A DNA stretch of 64,000 nt from Sandaracinaceae bacterium (lineage in GTDB: Bacteria > Myxococcota_A > Polyangia > Polyangiales > JAFGIB01): contig JADGRF010000013.1 in NCBI GenBank assembly GCA_017881055.1, positions 1 to 64,000 on the forward strand, read 5' to 3'. Below the pieces are notes generated by a model, which saw nothing but the letters and a program-made list of their open reading frames with translations, had not been told where the DNA came from and searched no databases. Positions 18,162 to 25,945 of this stretch are shown piece by piece (position 1 is the stretch's first letter; the number at the start of each line of letters is the position of its first letter). The position numbers and the translations under genes were made by a program.

Positions 18162-18809
18162 TCATAGGCCGGTGATGCGAATGCCTACGCCCGGGCCTTT
18201 GTAGTGCTTGTTGATGTGCAGCAGCACAGGGGTCAGTGACTCGAGCGCTACGGCATTCGCCAGCGGCCCGGCATGGATCGCACGTGCTCCCAGATCGCGA
18301 ATGAGATCCATCGCGACCTCGAGCGCGGCCTCGTGATCGGAGCACGCCAGCACGTCGCACTCGATGTCGTGCTCGGCTGCCAGGTGCAGCGAGCTCACGT
18401 GATGGAGCGCCGCCACCAGCTGCGCGCCTTCGCCCAGAATCGCCCGCGCCTCGAGCGCCGCCGACTGGCCCTTCGGCAAGTGCACGCGCCGAACCTGCGG
18501 AGGTACCAGCGGCACGGTGATATCGATGATGATCCGGTCCGCGAGCTCGGCCTTGAGGCTCTGCAGCGTCTCGCCGTGCGCCGAGTAGGGCACGCTCAAG
18601 AGCACGACGGCAGAGCTGCGAACGGCGCTTACGTTGTCGCCGCCTTGGACCTTCGCGGTATCACCCACGATCGCACGCAGCTCGTCGGCCTTGGCCTTGG
18701 CCTTGGCCGCGTCGCGCGAGCCGATGAACACTTCGTGGCCGGCACGCAGCCAGCGCAGCGCCATGCCGTGACCCTCCTTGCCCGTGCCGCCCACCACCGC
18801 GATCTTCAT
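18162..18809 (-). CDS. npdG: NADPH:F420 oxidoreductase (Fno/NpdG family)
   Basis: This 215-residue Rossmann protein has nucleotide-binding motif GGTGKEGHG (7-15) and IGSRDAAKAKAKADEL, the NADP-selecting region. ALHHVSSLHL and DVLACSDHEAA follow, then the C-terminal GPLANAVALESLTPVLLHINKHYKGPGVGIRITG, characteristic of the NPDG family. It moves hydride between NADPH and F420, supplying F420H2 to F420-dependent reductases. The ATG at 18809 (AGGAG nine bases upstream) gives the canonical MKIAVVGGTG start. Its closeness to cofGHEDC, about 1.1 kb from cofE, supports the assignment. It converges on the preceding gene with an 11-bp gap and is divergent from aceE. Confidence 0.93.
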   Translation of the reverse strand: MKIAVVGGTGKEGHGMALRWLRAGHEVFIGSRDAAKAKAKADELRAIVGDTAKVQGGDNVSAVRSSAVVLLSVPYSAHGETLQSLKAELADRIIIDITVPLVPPQVRRVHLPKGQSAALEARAILGEGAQLVAALHHVSSLHLAAEHDIECDVLACSDHEAALEVAMDLIRDLGARAIHAGPLANAVALESLTPVLLHINKHYKGPGVGIRITGL

Positions 18810-18894
18810 CGTCCCGTGCTCCTGTTCCCGCGCAGGCTGCTCACCGCGACCACTACAGTACACGGGTTTCGCAAGTCGCTTCGAGGTTCTTCAT

Positions 18895-18921
18895 TCGGAC
18901 CGCAAGCGTCCGATTTATCAT
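18895..18921 (+). promoter_or_regulatory. Candidate operator and -10 element in the npdG/aceE divergent region
   Basis: The inverted repeat TCGGAC-N7-GTCCGA (18895-18913) is followed by TATCAT (18916-18921), a 5 of 6 match to the sigma-70 -10 box, 50 bp before the aceE start. No clear -35 is present, as expected for an activated or regulated promoter. Regulation by pyruvate sensing is only a guess. Confidence 0.35.
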
Positions 18922-18971
18922 GTAGTTTGCTCACGCGCTCGCGGGGGGGTTAGGATCTCCGAGGTGGCACA

Positions 18972-21674
18972 ATGAGTCTCAACGACGACCGCGATCCAGA
19001 AGAGACCCAAGAGTGGCTGGACGCGCTCGATTCGGTCGTAGACCGAGTCGGGATCGAGCGTGCTCACTTCCTGATCGAAGCGTTGATCGACAAGGCGCGC
19101 CGCGCCGGTGCGAACCTGCCGTACAACGCGACGACCGCATACCTCAACACGATCCATCTGAACGACGAAGCGCGGAACCCGGGCGACCAAGAGCTCGAGT
19201 ATCGGATCCGATCCTTCGTCCGTTGGAACGCGTTGGCGATGGTCGTGCGCGCCAACCACGAGTTCCCCGGCATCGGCGGACACATCTCCACGTTCGCGTC
19301 GGCTGCAACGCTCTACGATGTCGGCTGGAACCACTTCTTCAAGGGACCGGACCATCCGGACGGCGCCGACCTCGTCTACTTCCAAGGTCACTCGTCGCCG
19401 GGCGTGTACGCGCGCGCGTTCCTCGAAGGGCGCTTGTCGGAAGCAGACTTGATCCGCTTTCGACGCGAGACCGACGCGCCCGGTCTGTCCTCGTATCCGC
19501 ATCCCTGGCTGATGCCGAAGTTCTGGCAGTTCCCCACCGTGTCGATGGGGCTCGGCCCGATGACCGCCATCTACCAGGCGCGCTTCATGCGATACCTGCA
19601 AAACCGCGGGTTGATCCCGGCGAGCAAGGCGCGCGTCTGGGCCTACCTCGGCGACGGTGAAATGGACGAGCCCGAGTCGCTCGGCGCGATCTCGCTCGCG
19701 GCCCGCGAGAAGCTCGACAACCTCACCTTCGTGATCAACTGCAACCTGCAGCGGCTCGACGGCCCAGTCCGTGGCAACGGCAAGATCATCCAGGAGTTGG
19801 AGGGCGTCTTCCGGGGCGCCGGTTGGAAGGTCTTCAAGGTGATCTGGGGCGACGGCTGGGATCACCTGCTCGCCAAGGACAAGAAGGGCCTCTTGCTCAA
19901 GCGCATGGAAGAGGCGGTCGACGGCGACTACCAGAACTACGCCGCGCGCGACGGCGCCTACACGCGCGATCACTTCTTCGGCAAGCACCCCGAGCTGTTG
20001 CGCATGGTCGCCAACCTGACCGACGCCGACATCAAGCGCTTGAACCGCGGCGGCCACGATCCGCAGAAGGTCTACGCCGCCTACCACGCCGCCGTGAACA
20101 CGGTCGGTCAGCCGACCTGCATCCTGGCGAAGACCGTGAAGGGCTACGGCACGGGCGAAGAGGGCGAGGGCAAGAACCCCACGCACCAGATGAAGAAGAT
20201 GGGCGCCGAAGCGCTCAAGGCCTTCCGGGATCGCTACCGCATTCCGATCTCGGACGAGGCCATCGGCGACGCGCCGTTCTACAAGCCGGAGCAGGGCTCG
20301 CGCGAGCTTCAGTACTTGCAGGAGCGTCGCGCGGAGCTCGGAGGCTTTCTGCCGCAGCGGCGCGAGAACACGACCCCGCTGCCGGTGCCGCCGTTGTCCG
20401 CGCTCGATACGCTACTCAAGGGCACAGGCGATCGCGAGATCTCCACGACCATGGCGTACGTGCGGATCCTGACGGCGCTCTTGCGCGACAAGGCGTTCGC
20501 GAAGCACATCGTGCCGATCATTCCGGACGAGGCGCGCACCTTCGGCATGGAAGGCCTGTTCCGGCAGCTGGGCATCTACGCATCGCAGGGCCAGCTGTAC
20601 GAGCCCGTCGATGCGGCCGAGGTCATGTACTACCGCGAGGACAAGCAGGGGCAGATCCTCGAAGAGGGCATCTGCGAAGCGGGCGCCGTCGCCTCCTTCA
20701 TCGCCGCCGGCACTTCGTACGCGAGCTACGGCATCCCGATGGTGCCGTTCTATGCGTTCTATTCGATGTTCGGCTTCCAGCGCATCGGCGACTTCATCTG
20801 GGCCGCCGCCGACAGCCGCGCGCGCGGCTTCTTGATCGGCGCGACCTCCGGCCGCACCACGCTCGAGGGCGAAGGCTTGCAACACCTCGACGGTCACAGC
20901 CACGTGCTCGCGAGCACGGTCCCCACCTGCCGGGCGTACGATCCGACGTACGCGTACGAGCTGGCCGTGATCATCCACGACGGCATGCAGCGCATGTATG
21001 TGCAGCAAGAAGCCGAGTTCTATTACATCACGGTCACCAACGAGCAGTACGCAATGCCTGCGATGCCCGAGAGCAAGGGCGAGATCGAAACCGGCATCGT
21101 GCGCGGCATGTACCAGGTGAAAGCGGGCGGGCCTGTTTCCGGACCCGTGAACCAGCCTGCGGCTGTTCGCGGAGGTGAGCTACGTGTCCAGCTGCTCGGT
21201 GGTGGCACGATCCTGCGCGAGGTGTTGGCCGCCGCAGAGCTGCTCGCTAGCGACTTCGGCGTGCAAGCCGACGTCTGGAGCGTCACCAGCTTCACGGAGC
21301 TACGACGCGACGCGGACGCCGTCGCCAGGCGCAATCAGCTGCATCCCACGGCAGCGCCGGAGACGAGCCACGTGCAACGTTGCTTGAGTGAGACCGCGGG
21401 GCCAATCGTGGCCGCCAGCGACTACGTGAAGCTGCACGCAGACCAAATCCGTCCGTTCCTCACGCGCCGCTACGTGACGCTCGGCACTGACGGCTTCGGG
21501 CGCAGCGACACGCGCGCCGGCCTGCGTAACTTCTTCGAAGTCGACCGGCGCTATGTGGCCTACGCCGCGCTCAAAGCGCTGTGTGACGACGGCCGCCTGC
21601 CCGCTGCCAAGGTCGCAGCGGCGCTCGAGAAATATGGCATCGACCCCGAAAAGGCGCATCCCGCGAGCGTGTAA
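18972..21674 (+). CDS. aceE: Pyruvate dehydrogenase E1 component, homodimeric type
   Basis: This 900-residue thiamine-diphosphate enzyme decarboxylates pyruvate and acetylates the lipoyl arm of E2. Visible hallmarks are SFVRWNALAMVVRAN, GGHISTFASAATLYDVGWNHFF, the thiamine motif GDGEMDEPESLGAI...VINCN, KTVKGYGTGEEGEGKNPTHQMKK, IIPDEARTFGMEGLF, SVTSFTEL and LGTDGFGRSDTR. This is the gamma-proteobacterial-type single-chain E1, not the alpha/beta type. GAGG seven bases upstream supports the ATG at 18972. Near residues 720-740 there is an extra stretch (GPVSGPVNQPAAVRGG) encoded by a palindromic element in-frame. aceF follows after 5 bp; no lpd (E3) gene is in the window. Confidence 0.97.
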   Translation: MSLNDDRDPEETQEWLDALDSVVDRVGIERAHFLIEALIDKARRAGANLPYNATTAYLNTIHLNDEARNPGDQELEYRIRSFVRWNALAMVVRANHEFPGIGGHISTFASAATLYDVGWNHFFKGPDHPDGADLVYFQGHSSPGVYARAFLEGRLSEADLIRFRRETDAPGLSSYPHPWLMPKFWQFPTVSMGLGPMTAIYQARFMRYLQNRGLIPASKARVWAYLGDGEMDEPESLGAISLAAREKLDNLTFVINCNLQRLDGPVRGNGKIIQELEGVFRGAGWKVFKVIWGDGWDHLLAKDKKGLLLKRMEEAVDGDYQNYAARDGAYTRDHFFGKHPELLRMVANLTDADIKRLNRGGHDPQKVYAAYHAAVNTVGQPTCILAKTVKGYGTGEEGEGKNPTHQMKKMGAEALKAFRDRYRIPISDEAIGDAPFYKPEQGSRELQYLQERRAELGGFLPQRRENTTPLPVPPLSALDTLLKGTGDREISTTMAYVRILTALLRDKAFAKHIVPIIPDEARTFGMEGLFRQLGIYASQGQLYEPVDAAEVMYYREDKQGQILEEGICEAGAVASFIAAGTSYASYGIPMVPFYAFYSMFGFQRIGDFIWAAADSRARGFLIGATSGRTTLEGEGLQHLDGHSHVLASTVPTCRAYDPTYAYELAVIIHDGMQRMYVQQEAEFYYITVTNEQYAMPAMPESKGEIETGIVRGMYQVKAGGPVSGPVNQPAAVRGGELRVQLLGGGTILREVLAAAELLASDFGVQADVWSVTSFTELRRDADAVARRNQLHPTAAPETSHVQRCLSETAGPIVAASDYVKLHADQIRPFLTRRYVTLGTDGFGRSDTRAGLRNFFEVDRRYVAYAALKALCDDGRLPAAKVAAALEKYGIDPEKAHPASV
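21145..21172 (+). repeat. In-frame copy of the palindromic element inside aceE
   Basis: The 28-nt core matches the tandem unit at 22 of 28 positions and keeps all 12 base pairs. The lower stem is CCGTGAAC/GTTCGCGG, with the unpaired C, upper stem AGCC/GGCT and loop TGC. Two lower-stem pairs are fully compensatory (G-C to C-G and C-G to G-C) and one has become G-U. The 3' flank GCGGAGGTGA is identical to that of the tandem copies. It has the same reading phase as the longest open frame through the tandem array. Confidence 0.85.
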
Positions 21675-21679
21675 TCATC

Positions 21680-23038
21680 ATGGCCGATCAGCCCGTCACC
21701 GTTCCCAACATCGGCGATGCCCACGACGTCGAAGTGGTCGAAGTGCTGGTACAAGCCGGCACGCGTGTCGAGCGCGATCAGTCGTTGATCGTGCTGGAGA
21801 GCGACAAGGCGTCGATGGAGATCCCCGCGCCGCATGCCGGCGTCGTGCGCGCGCTCAGCGTCAAGGTTGGTGACAAGGTCTCTGAAGGCTCCGTGATCCT
21901 GACGTTGGACGTGCACGACGACCGAGCGCAGCCCACGGCTGCGACGCCGTCAGCTGAAACAGCACCCGCTGCCGCACCGACCGTGGTCGCTCCCGCGTCC
22001 CGGGCTGATGCTGCCCAGGCCCCCGCCCAAGCGCCCGCGCCACGCGCGCCGACGGCGGCCGGCTTCGAGCGTGGCCCCACGCGTACGATTCCCCCTGCGC
22101 CGCCAGTCGTCGCCGAAGCACCGAAGCCCGAGCGCGGCGCGCTGCCCTACGCGAGTCCCGCGATTCGTCTATTCGCGCGCGAGATCGGCGTCGACCTCGC
22201 GCAGGTCAAGGGCTCGGGCGAATCCGGACGCATCACCAAGGACGATGTGCAGCGCTTCGTGAAGCACACGCTCACGGCCGCGCCCAGCGCTGCTACCGGC
22301 GGCGGCTTCGCGTTGCCGGAGGCGCCCGAGATCGACTTCTCGCAGTTCGGCGAGACCGTGATCGAGCCGCTCACCAAGATCCAGCGCGTCTCCGGTCGCA
22401 ACCTGCATCGCAGCTGGATCACGATCCCGCACGTCACGCAGTTCGACGAGGCCGACATCACGGAGCTCGAGGAGTTCCGCAAGAAGATGCGCGCGGACCA
22501 GCCAGACGTGAAGCTGACGCTGCTCGCGTTCTTCATGAAGGGCCTCGTGGTCGCGCTCGAGGCCATGCCGCGCTTCAACTCGTCGCTCGACAAGAGCGGC
22601 GAGAACCTGATCCTGAAACGCTATTTCCACATAGGCGTCGCGGTCGACACGCCGAACGGCCTGATGGTCCCGGTGATCCGCGACGTGGACATCAAGGGCC
22701 TGCGCGATCTCGCCAAAGAGCTCGCCGACGTGAGCGAGCGCGCGCGCGCACGCCGGCTAGGGCCCGGCGACCTGCAGGGCGCGTCGATGACGATCTCCAG
22801 CTTAGGCGGCATTGGCGGCACCGCCTTCACACCGATCATCAATCCGCCGGAGGTCGCCGTGCTCGGCATCTCGCGCGCGGCGATCCGGCCCGTCCATAGA
22901 AACGGCGCCTTCGTGCCCCGGCTGATCTGCCCGCTCTCGCTCTCGTACGATCATCGCGTGGTCGATGGCGCCGACGCCGCCCGCTTCACCAGCCTGCTCT
23001 GCCAGGTCTTCGGCGACATTCGCCAGATGCTGCTCTGA
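21680..23038 (+). CDS. aceF: Dihydrolipoamide acetyltransferase (E2) of pyruvate dehydrogenase
   Basis: This 452-residue E2 core protein has one N-terminal lipoyl domain with the lipoylated Lys43 in ESDKASMEIP. A long Pro/Ala-rich swinging linker (about 85-150) leads to a peripheral-subunit-binding domain (YASPAIRLFAREIGVDL...GSGESGRITKDDVQRF). The catalytic domain carries TIPHVTQFDEADITELE and PNGLMVPVIRD, and ends with the active-site His motif DHRVVDGADAARF. It transfers acetyl groups to CoA and scaffolds the complex. It starts 5 bp after aceE. It has a single lipoyl domain, against three in the E. coli protein. Confidence 0.97.
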   Translation: MADQPVTVPNIGDAHDVEVVEVLVQAGTRVERDQSLIVLESDKASMEIPAPHAGVVRALSVKVGDKVSEGSVILTLDVHDDRAQPTAATPSAETAPAAAPTVVAPASRADAAQAPAQAPAPRAPTAAGFERGPTRTIPPAPPVVAEAPKPERGALPYASPAIRLFAREIGVDLAQVKGSGESGRITKDDVQRFVKHTLTAAPSAATGGGFALPEAPEIDFSQFGETVIEPLTKIQRVSGRNLHRSWITIPHVTQFDEADITELEEFRKKMRADQPDVKLTLLAFFMKGLVVALEAMPRFNSSLDKSGENLILKRYFHIGVAVDTPNGLMVPVIRDVDIKGLRDLAKELADVSERARARRLGPGDLQGASMTISSLGGIGGTAFTPIINPPEVAVLGISRAAIRPVHRNGAFVPRLICPLSLSYDHRVVDGADAARFTSLLCQVFGDIRQMLL

Positions 23039-23184
23039 GCCAGCGCACGTCTTCGTGACTCGCGGGCTCTGGCCGGCCGTCGCCGTCGATTGAGGCTCGC
23101 TTTTCCGTGTGCTCTAATGCCCGCGTTGCCGGCGCCACAGGGTCTCGTCCTTCGAGACTCTCGCTTTTGCCAGGAGTGTGTCCC

Positions 23185-24153
23185 ATGTCGTCGAACTCGA
23201 ACCCGCGTCATCCGAGTGGTTCACGTATCAGCGCGCTGTCGTTTGCTGCGCTCGTCTGCGCGCTCGCGCTCGCGCTGCCCGCCGCGGCTCAAGAAGCCGG
23301 AAAGCCCGCCAAGGCGCCGGGCGCGGCCGCGCCTGCTGCCCCAGCTGCGCCTACTGCCGGCACCGCGGCACCGCCGGCACCGCCGCCGCCGCCGGCTGCA
23401 CCACCCAGCGCGCCCGTAGCCGCTCCCGCCGCCGCTGCGCCCGCACCGGCTGCTACTCCCGTTGCCGAGGCAGCAGCGCCGGCACCGGCCGCTCCCGCCG
23501 CTGGCGCGCTCCCGCCGCCGCCGCCGCCACCCCCGCCTCCGCCCCCACCGCCTCAGTACCGCCCGCTCGGCGGGCCGCCCGAGGGCCCGATCGAAGAGGG
23601 CGCGTGGAACCCGTGGGATCATCCCGCGCCTGGTCGCTACTCGCACGACGGCTTTTTCCTGCGTCTCACGCTCGGCTTCGGCGGCAGCGGTGTGAACGCC
23701 AGCAACGTCAGCTGGAAAGGCGCCGGCATCGGCATGGGCCTCTCGATCGGCGGCTCGATCGTCGAGAACCTCGCGCTGCACGCCGACTTCCAGAACACGC
23801 TGATCGTGAACCCGTCCGAGAAGATCAAAGGCGGCGGCTCACACAGCTTCGACGGGGACATCTCCATGTCGTCGCTCGGCATCGGCCTGACGTACTACTT
23901 CATGCCGATCGACCTCTATCTGACGGGCAGCATCGGCATCGGCACCGTCACCTTCGAGAACAACGCCGGGCAGCAGTACAGCAGCACGGCCGGCCCGACC
24001 CTCAACCTGATGGTCGGCAAGGAATGGTGGGTCGGCTACGACTGGGGCATTGGCGTCGCCGGTCAGCTGTTGTTGATGAGCGTCAAGGACGACATCGACG
24101 GGCATCTCGGCTCGGGCGCGCTGAACCTGCTGTTCACGGCGACCTACAACTGA
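23185..24153 (+). CDS. P/A-rich outer-membrane beta-barrel protein
   Basis: The 322-residue precursor has signal peptide core ISALSFAALVCALALALPAAAQ, then a Pro/Ala-rich region of about 90 residues with runs of prolines. The C-terminal half consists of alternating amphipathic strands (FFLRLTLGFGG, GMGLSIGGSIVENLALHADF, LGIGLTYYFMPIDLYLTGSIGIG) and ends LLFTATYN, typical of small OmpA/OmpX-like barrels. AGGAG eight bases before the ATG at 23185 decides the start; the longer upstream frame lacks a signal peptide. Function is unknown. It is the last plus-strand gene before a bidirectional terminator. Confidence 0.82.
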   Translation: MSSNSNPRHPSGSRISALSFAALVCALALALPAAAQEAGKPAKAPGAAAPAAPAAPTAGTAAPPAPPPPPAAPPSAPVAAPAAAAPAPAATPVAEAAAPAPAAPAAGALPPPPPPPPPPPPPPQYRPLGGPPEGPIEEGAWNPWDHPAPGRYSHDGFFLRLTLGFGGSGVNASNVSWKGAGIGMGLSIGGSIVENLALHADFQNTLIVNPSEKIKGGGSHSFDGDISMSSLGIGLTYYFMPIDLYLTGSIGIGTVTFENNAGQQYSSTAGPTLNLMVGKEWWVGYDWGIGVAGQLLLMSVKDDIDGHLGSGALNLLFTATYN

Positions 24154-24170
24154 AATACCGCTGTATTCGT

Positions 24171-24198
24171 AGGGCTTACGTAATCCAACGTAAGCCCT
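24171..24198. terminator. Bidirectional hairpin between convergent genes
   Basis: A perfect 11-bp stem, AGGGCTTACGT/ACGTAAGCCCT, carries a 6-base loop. It lies midway between the stops of the outer-membrane protein gene (24153) and the lipoprotein gene (24255). The flanks are A/T-rich but without a long T run. Confidence 0.6.
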
Positions 24199-24254
24199 GC
24201 GCATTTAATACGCGCACACCTGTATGCGGATCCTCCGCGCCTCGATGCGAGCGC

Positions 24255-25283
24255 TCACTTCCGCGCGATGCCGTCGGCGTCGACGTTGAATAGCAGACAG
24301 CCCTCGGCGGGCGCGGAAGCCGTGGCCGTTGCTTCGTCAGCTGCATCGCTCCAGAACGTCGCGTCGAGCGCACAGGTCTCGTCCGAGGCGTTGACGCCGT
24401 AGCGCAGCTCGCGGTCGGTCGTGTTGCGGAAGTCGCACTGGAAGCGGAAGCCTTCGCCCGGCGCGAGGTGAAGCGCGGCGGTATCCAGCGTGCGCTCGCT
24501 GTCGCGGCGGCCGTCGCTCTGCCAGACCAGCTCGCCGTCGCGCTCGCCGCCGAGGCGCCAGACGCTGAACGAGGTGCCGTAGCGCTGCGTGCGGCGGAGC
24601 AGGTTGCTGACCTGCATGTTCTCGTGCACGGCGCATTCGCCGAGGTGCGAGCTCTCGCCGCCGGGTGGCGTGTAGATCGTGAAGTTGTTGAAGGTCGCCG
24701 TGCGCGCCAGGTGCGCTACCGCGCTCTTGTCGACCGTGTGAAACGAGAGCTTCACGATCGCCGGCACCGCCTCGTTGGTCTCGTTCACGAAGTGGTGCTC
24801 GATGGCGAGCTTCTGGCCGCCGTGGAAGATCTTGCCGACGCCTTCGGGAAAGCGCAGGTCACGGTAGCGGGCTTGCGTCGCCGTCACGTCGGTCAGCTCT
24901 TCGCCGAACGCCTCGCCCGCGCGGGTGCAGGGCACGCTCGCGCCGATGTCCATGATTGCTTCGGTCTCGCTGCCGGGCCGCGCCGCGCTCACGACCACGT
25001 CCTCGCCGTGCGCGGACAGCGCTGCCTCGATGCGGTTGACGTAGTACGTGTCGCTTGGGCCGCCGGGCAAGGCGACGACCTCGCACGTGCGGACGTCATC
25101 GCCGGGATCGACCATCGCGCCCTGCGTCGTCACCTGGAAGCCGCGCTCCGGTACGGCCAGCTTCACGCTGCCGACGACCGCGGCGCTCGTGTCTTCCGCG
25201 CGCACCGACTCGCGACCGGTCTGCGTCGCGCAACCGGCAGCGAGCGCGAGTAGGAGCACGAGGAATGTAGACTTCCGGGTCAT
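24255..25283 (-). CDS. Lipoprotein resembling the copper type II monooxygenase (PHM) fold, ligands apparently lost
   Basis: The 342-residue precursor has signal sequence STFLVLLLALAAGC (Cys18). The mature part resembles the two-domain PHM/DBH-like proteins common in myxobacteria: GQKLAIEHHFVNET, GECAVHENMQVSNLLRRTQRYGTSF, then GEGFRFQCDFRNTTDRELRYGVNASDETC. In typical members the region after ENM reads like S-H-M-H-K-R-G, with copper-binding His; here it is SNLLRRTQRYG, so that site is probably not functional. The start at 25283 is chosen for the lipoprotein signal, although no strong ribosome-binding site is seen. The family assignment is from pattern memory and moderately sure. Confidence 0.65.
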   Translation of the reverse strand: MTRKSTFLVLLLALAAGCATQTGRESVRAEDTSAAVVGSVKLAVPERGFQVTTQGAMVDPGDDVRTCEVVALPGGPSDTYYVNRIEAALSAHGEDVVVSAARPGSETEAIMDIGASVPCTRAGEAFGEELTDVTATQARYRDLRFPEGVGKIFHGGQKLAIEHHFVNETNEAVPAIVKLSFHTVDKSAVAHLARTATFNNFTIYTPPGGESSHLGECAVHENMQVSNLLRRTQRYGTSFSVWRLGGERDGELVWQSDGRRDSERTLDTAALHLAPGEGFRFQCDFRNTTDRELRYGVNASDETCALDATFWSDAADEATATASAPAEGCLLFNVDADGIARK

Positions 25284-25428
25284 AAGGGAGCAGTGGCGCG
25301 CAGGCGTAATGCGAAGGATAGCAAGTCGCAAGCCGGGAATGCCAAGCATCCGGTGCACGCCCGGCACGAGGTCGCAGGGGGGTGGGTCGGATTCCGCCGT
25401 CACTGCACGCCAGGGGGCGCTTGGGGCG

Positions 25429-25893
25429 TTAATAGAGTGTCTTGTCGCCCAGCGCGACCCAATGCTCGAGCGGGAGGACCGCGCCCGGCAGGGGCAGGTG
25501 GGTCATCGGCAGGCTGCGGGCCGCGATGGGTAGGGCGATCTCGCGGTACAGGTCGGCATCGTCGAAACCGGCCCGTGCGGCGTCGTCGCGCGTGCTCGCG
25601 AAGCAGATGCGCGACAGGCGCGCCCAGTAGCTGGCTGCCAAGCACAGCGGGCAGGGCTCCGTGCTCGCGTACAGCGTGGCGCCCGTCAGGCGATGGTCGT
25701 CCAGCGTCTGGCACGCGGCGCGAATCGCCATGACCTCGGCGTGCGCGGTCGGATCCCGGTTGGCGGTGACGCGGTTAGCGCCCCGCGCGAGCACCTTGCC
25801 GTCTCGCACGATCAGCGCGCCGAACGGGCCGCCGCCGCTGTCGATGTTCGCGCGCGCTTCGTCGATCGCCAGCTGCAAGAACGTGCTGTCCAT
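25429..25893 (-). CDS. guaD: Guanine deaminase (small CDA-fold type)
   Basis: This 154-residue zinc enzyme of the cytidine-deaminase superfamily has zinc and catalytic motif HAEV (His51, Glu53) and PCPLC (Cys81, Cys84). GGPFGALIVRDG and AGFDDADLYREI match the Bacillus-type GuaD, including the domain-swapped C-terminal tail. It deaminates guanine to xanthine in purine salvage. AAGGAG six bases before the ATG at 25893 fixes the start. It lies 52 bp after the Snf2 helicase gene on the same strand. A tRNA-adenosine deaminase is less likely because of the GFDD motif. Confidence 0.88.
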   Translation of the reverse strand: MDSTFLQLAIDEARANIDSGGGPFGALIVRDGKVLARGANRVTANRDPTAHAEVMAIRAACQTLDDHRLTGATLYASTEPCPLCLAASYWARLSRICFASTRDDAARAGFDDADLYREIALPIAARSLPMTHLPLPGAVLPLEHWVALGDKTLY

Positions 25894-25945
25894 GTCGGCT
25901 CCTTGGGTCACCGCGTGTCAGCTGCATCGAGCAGCGCGAGCAGCG

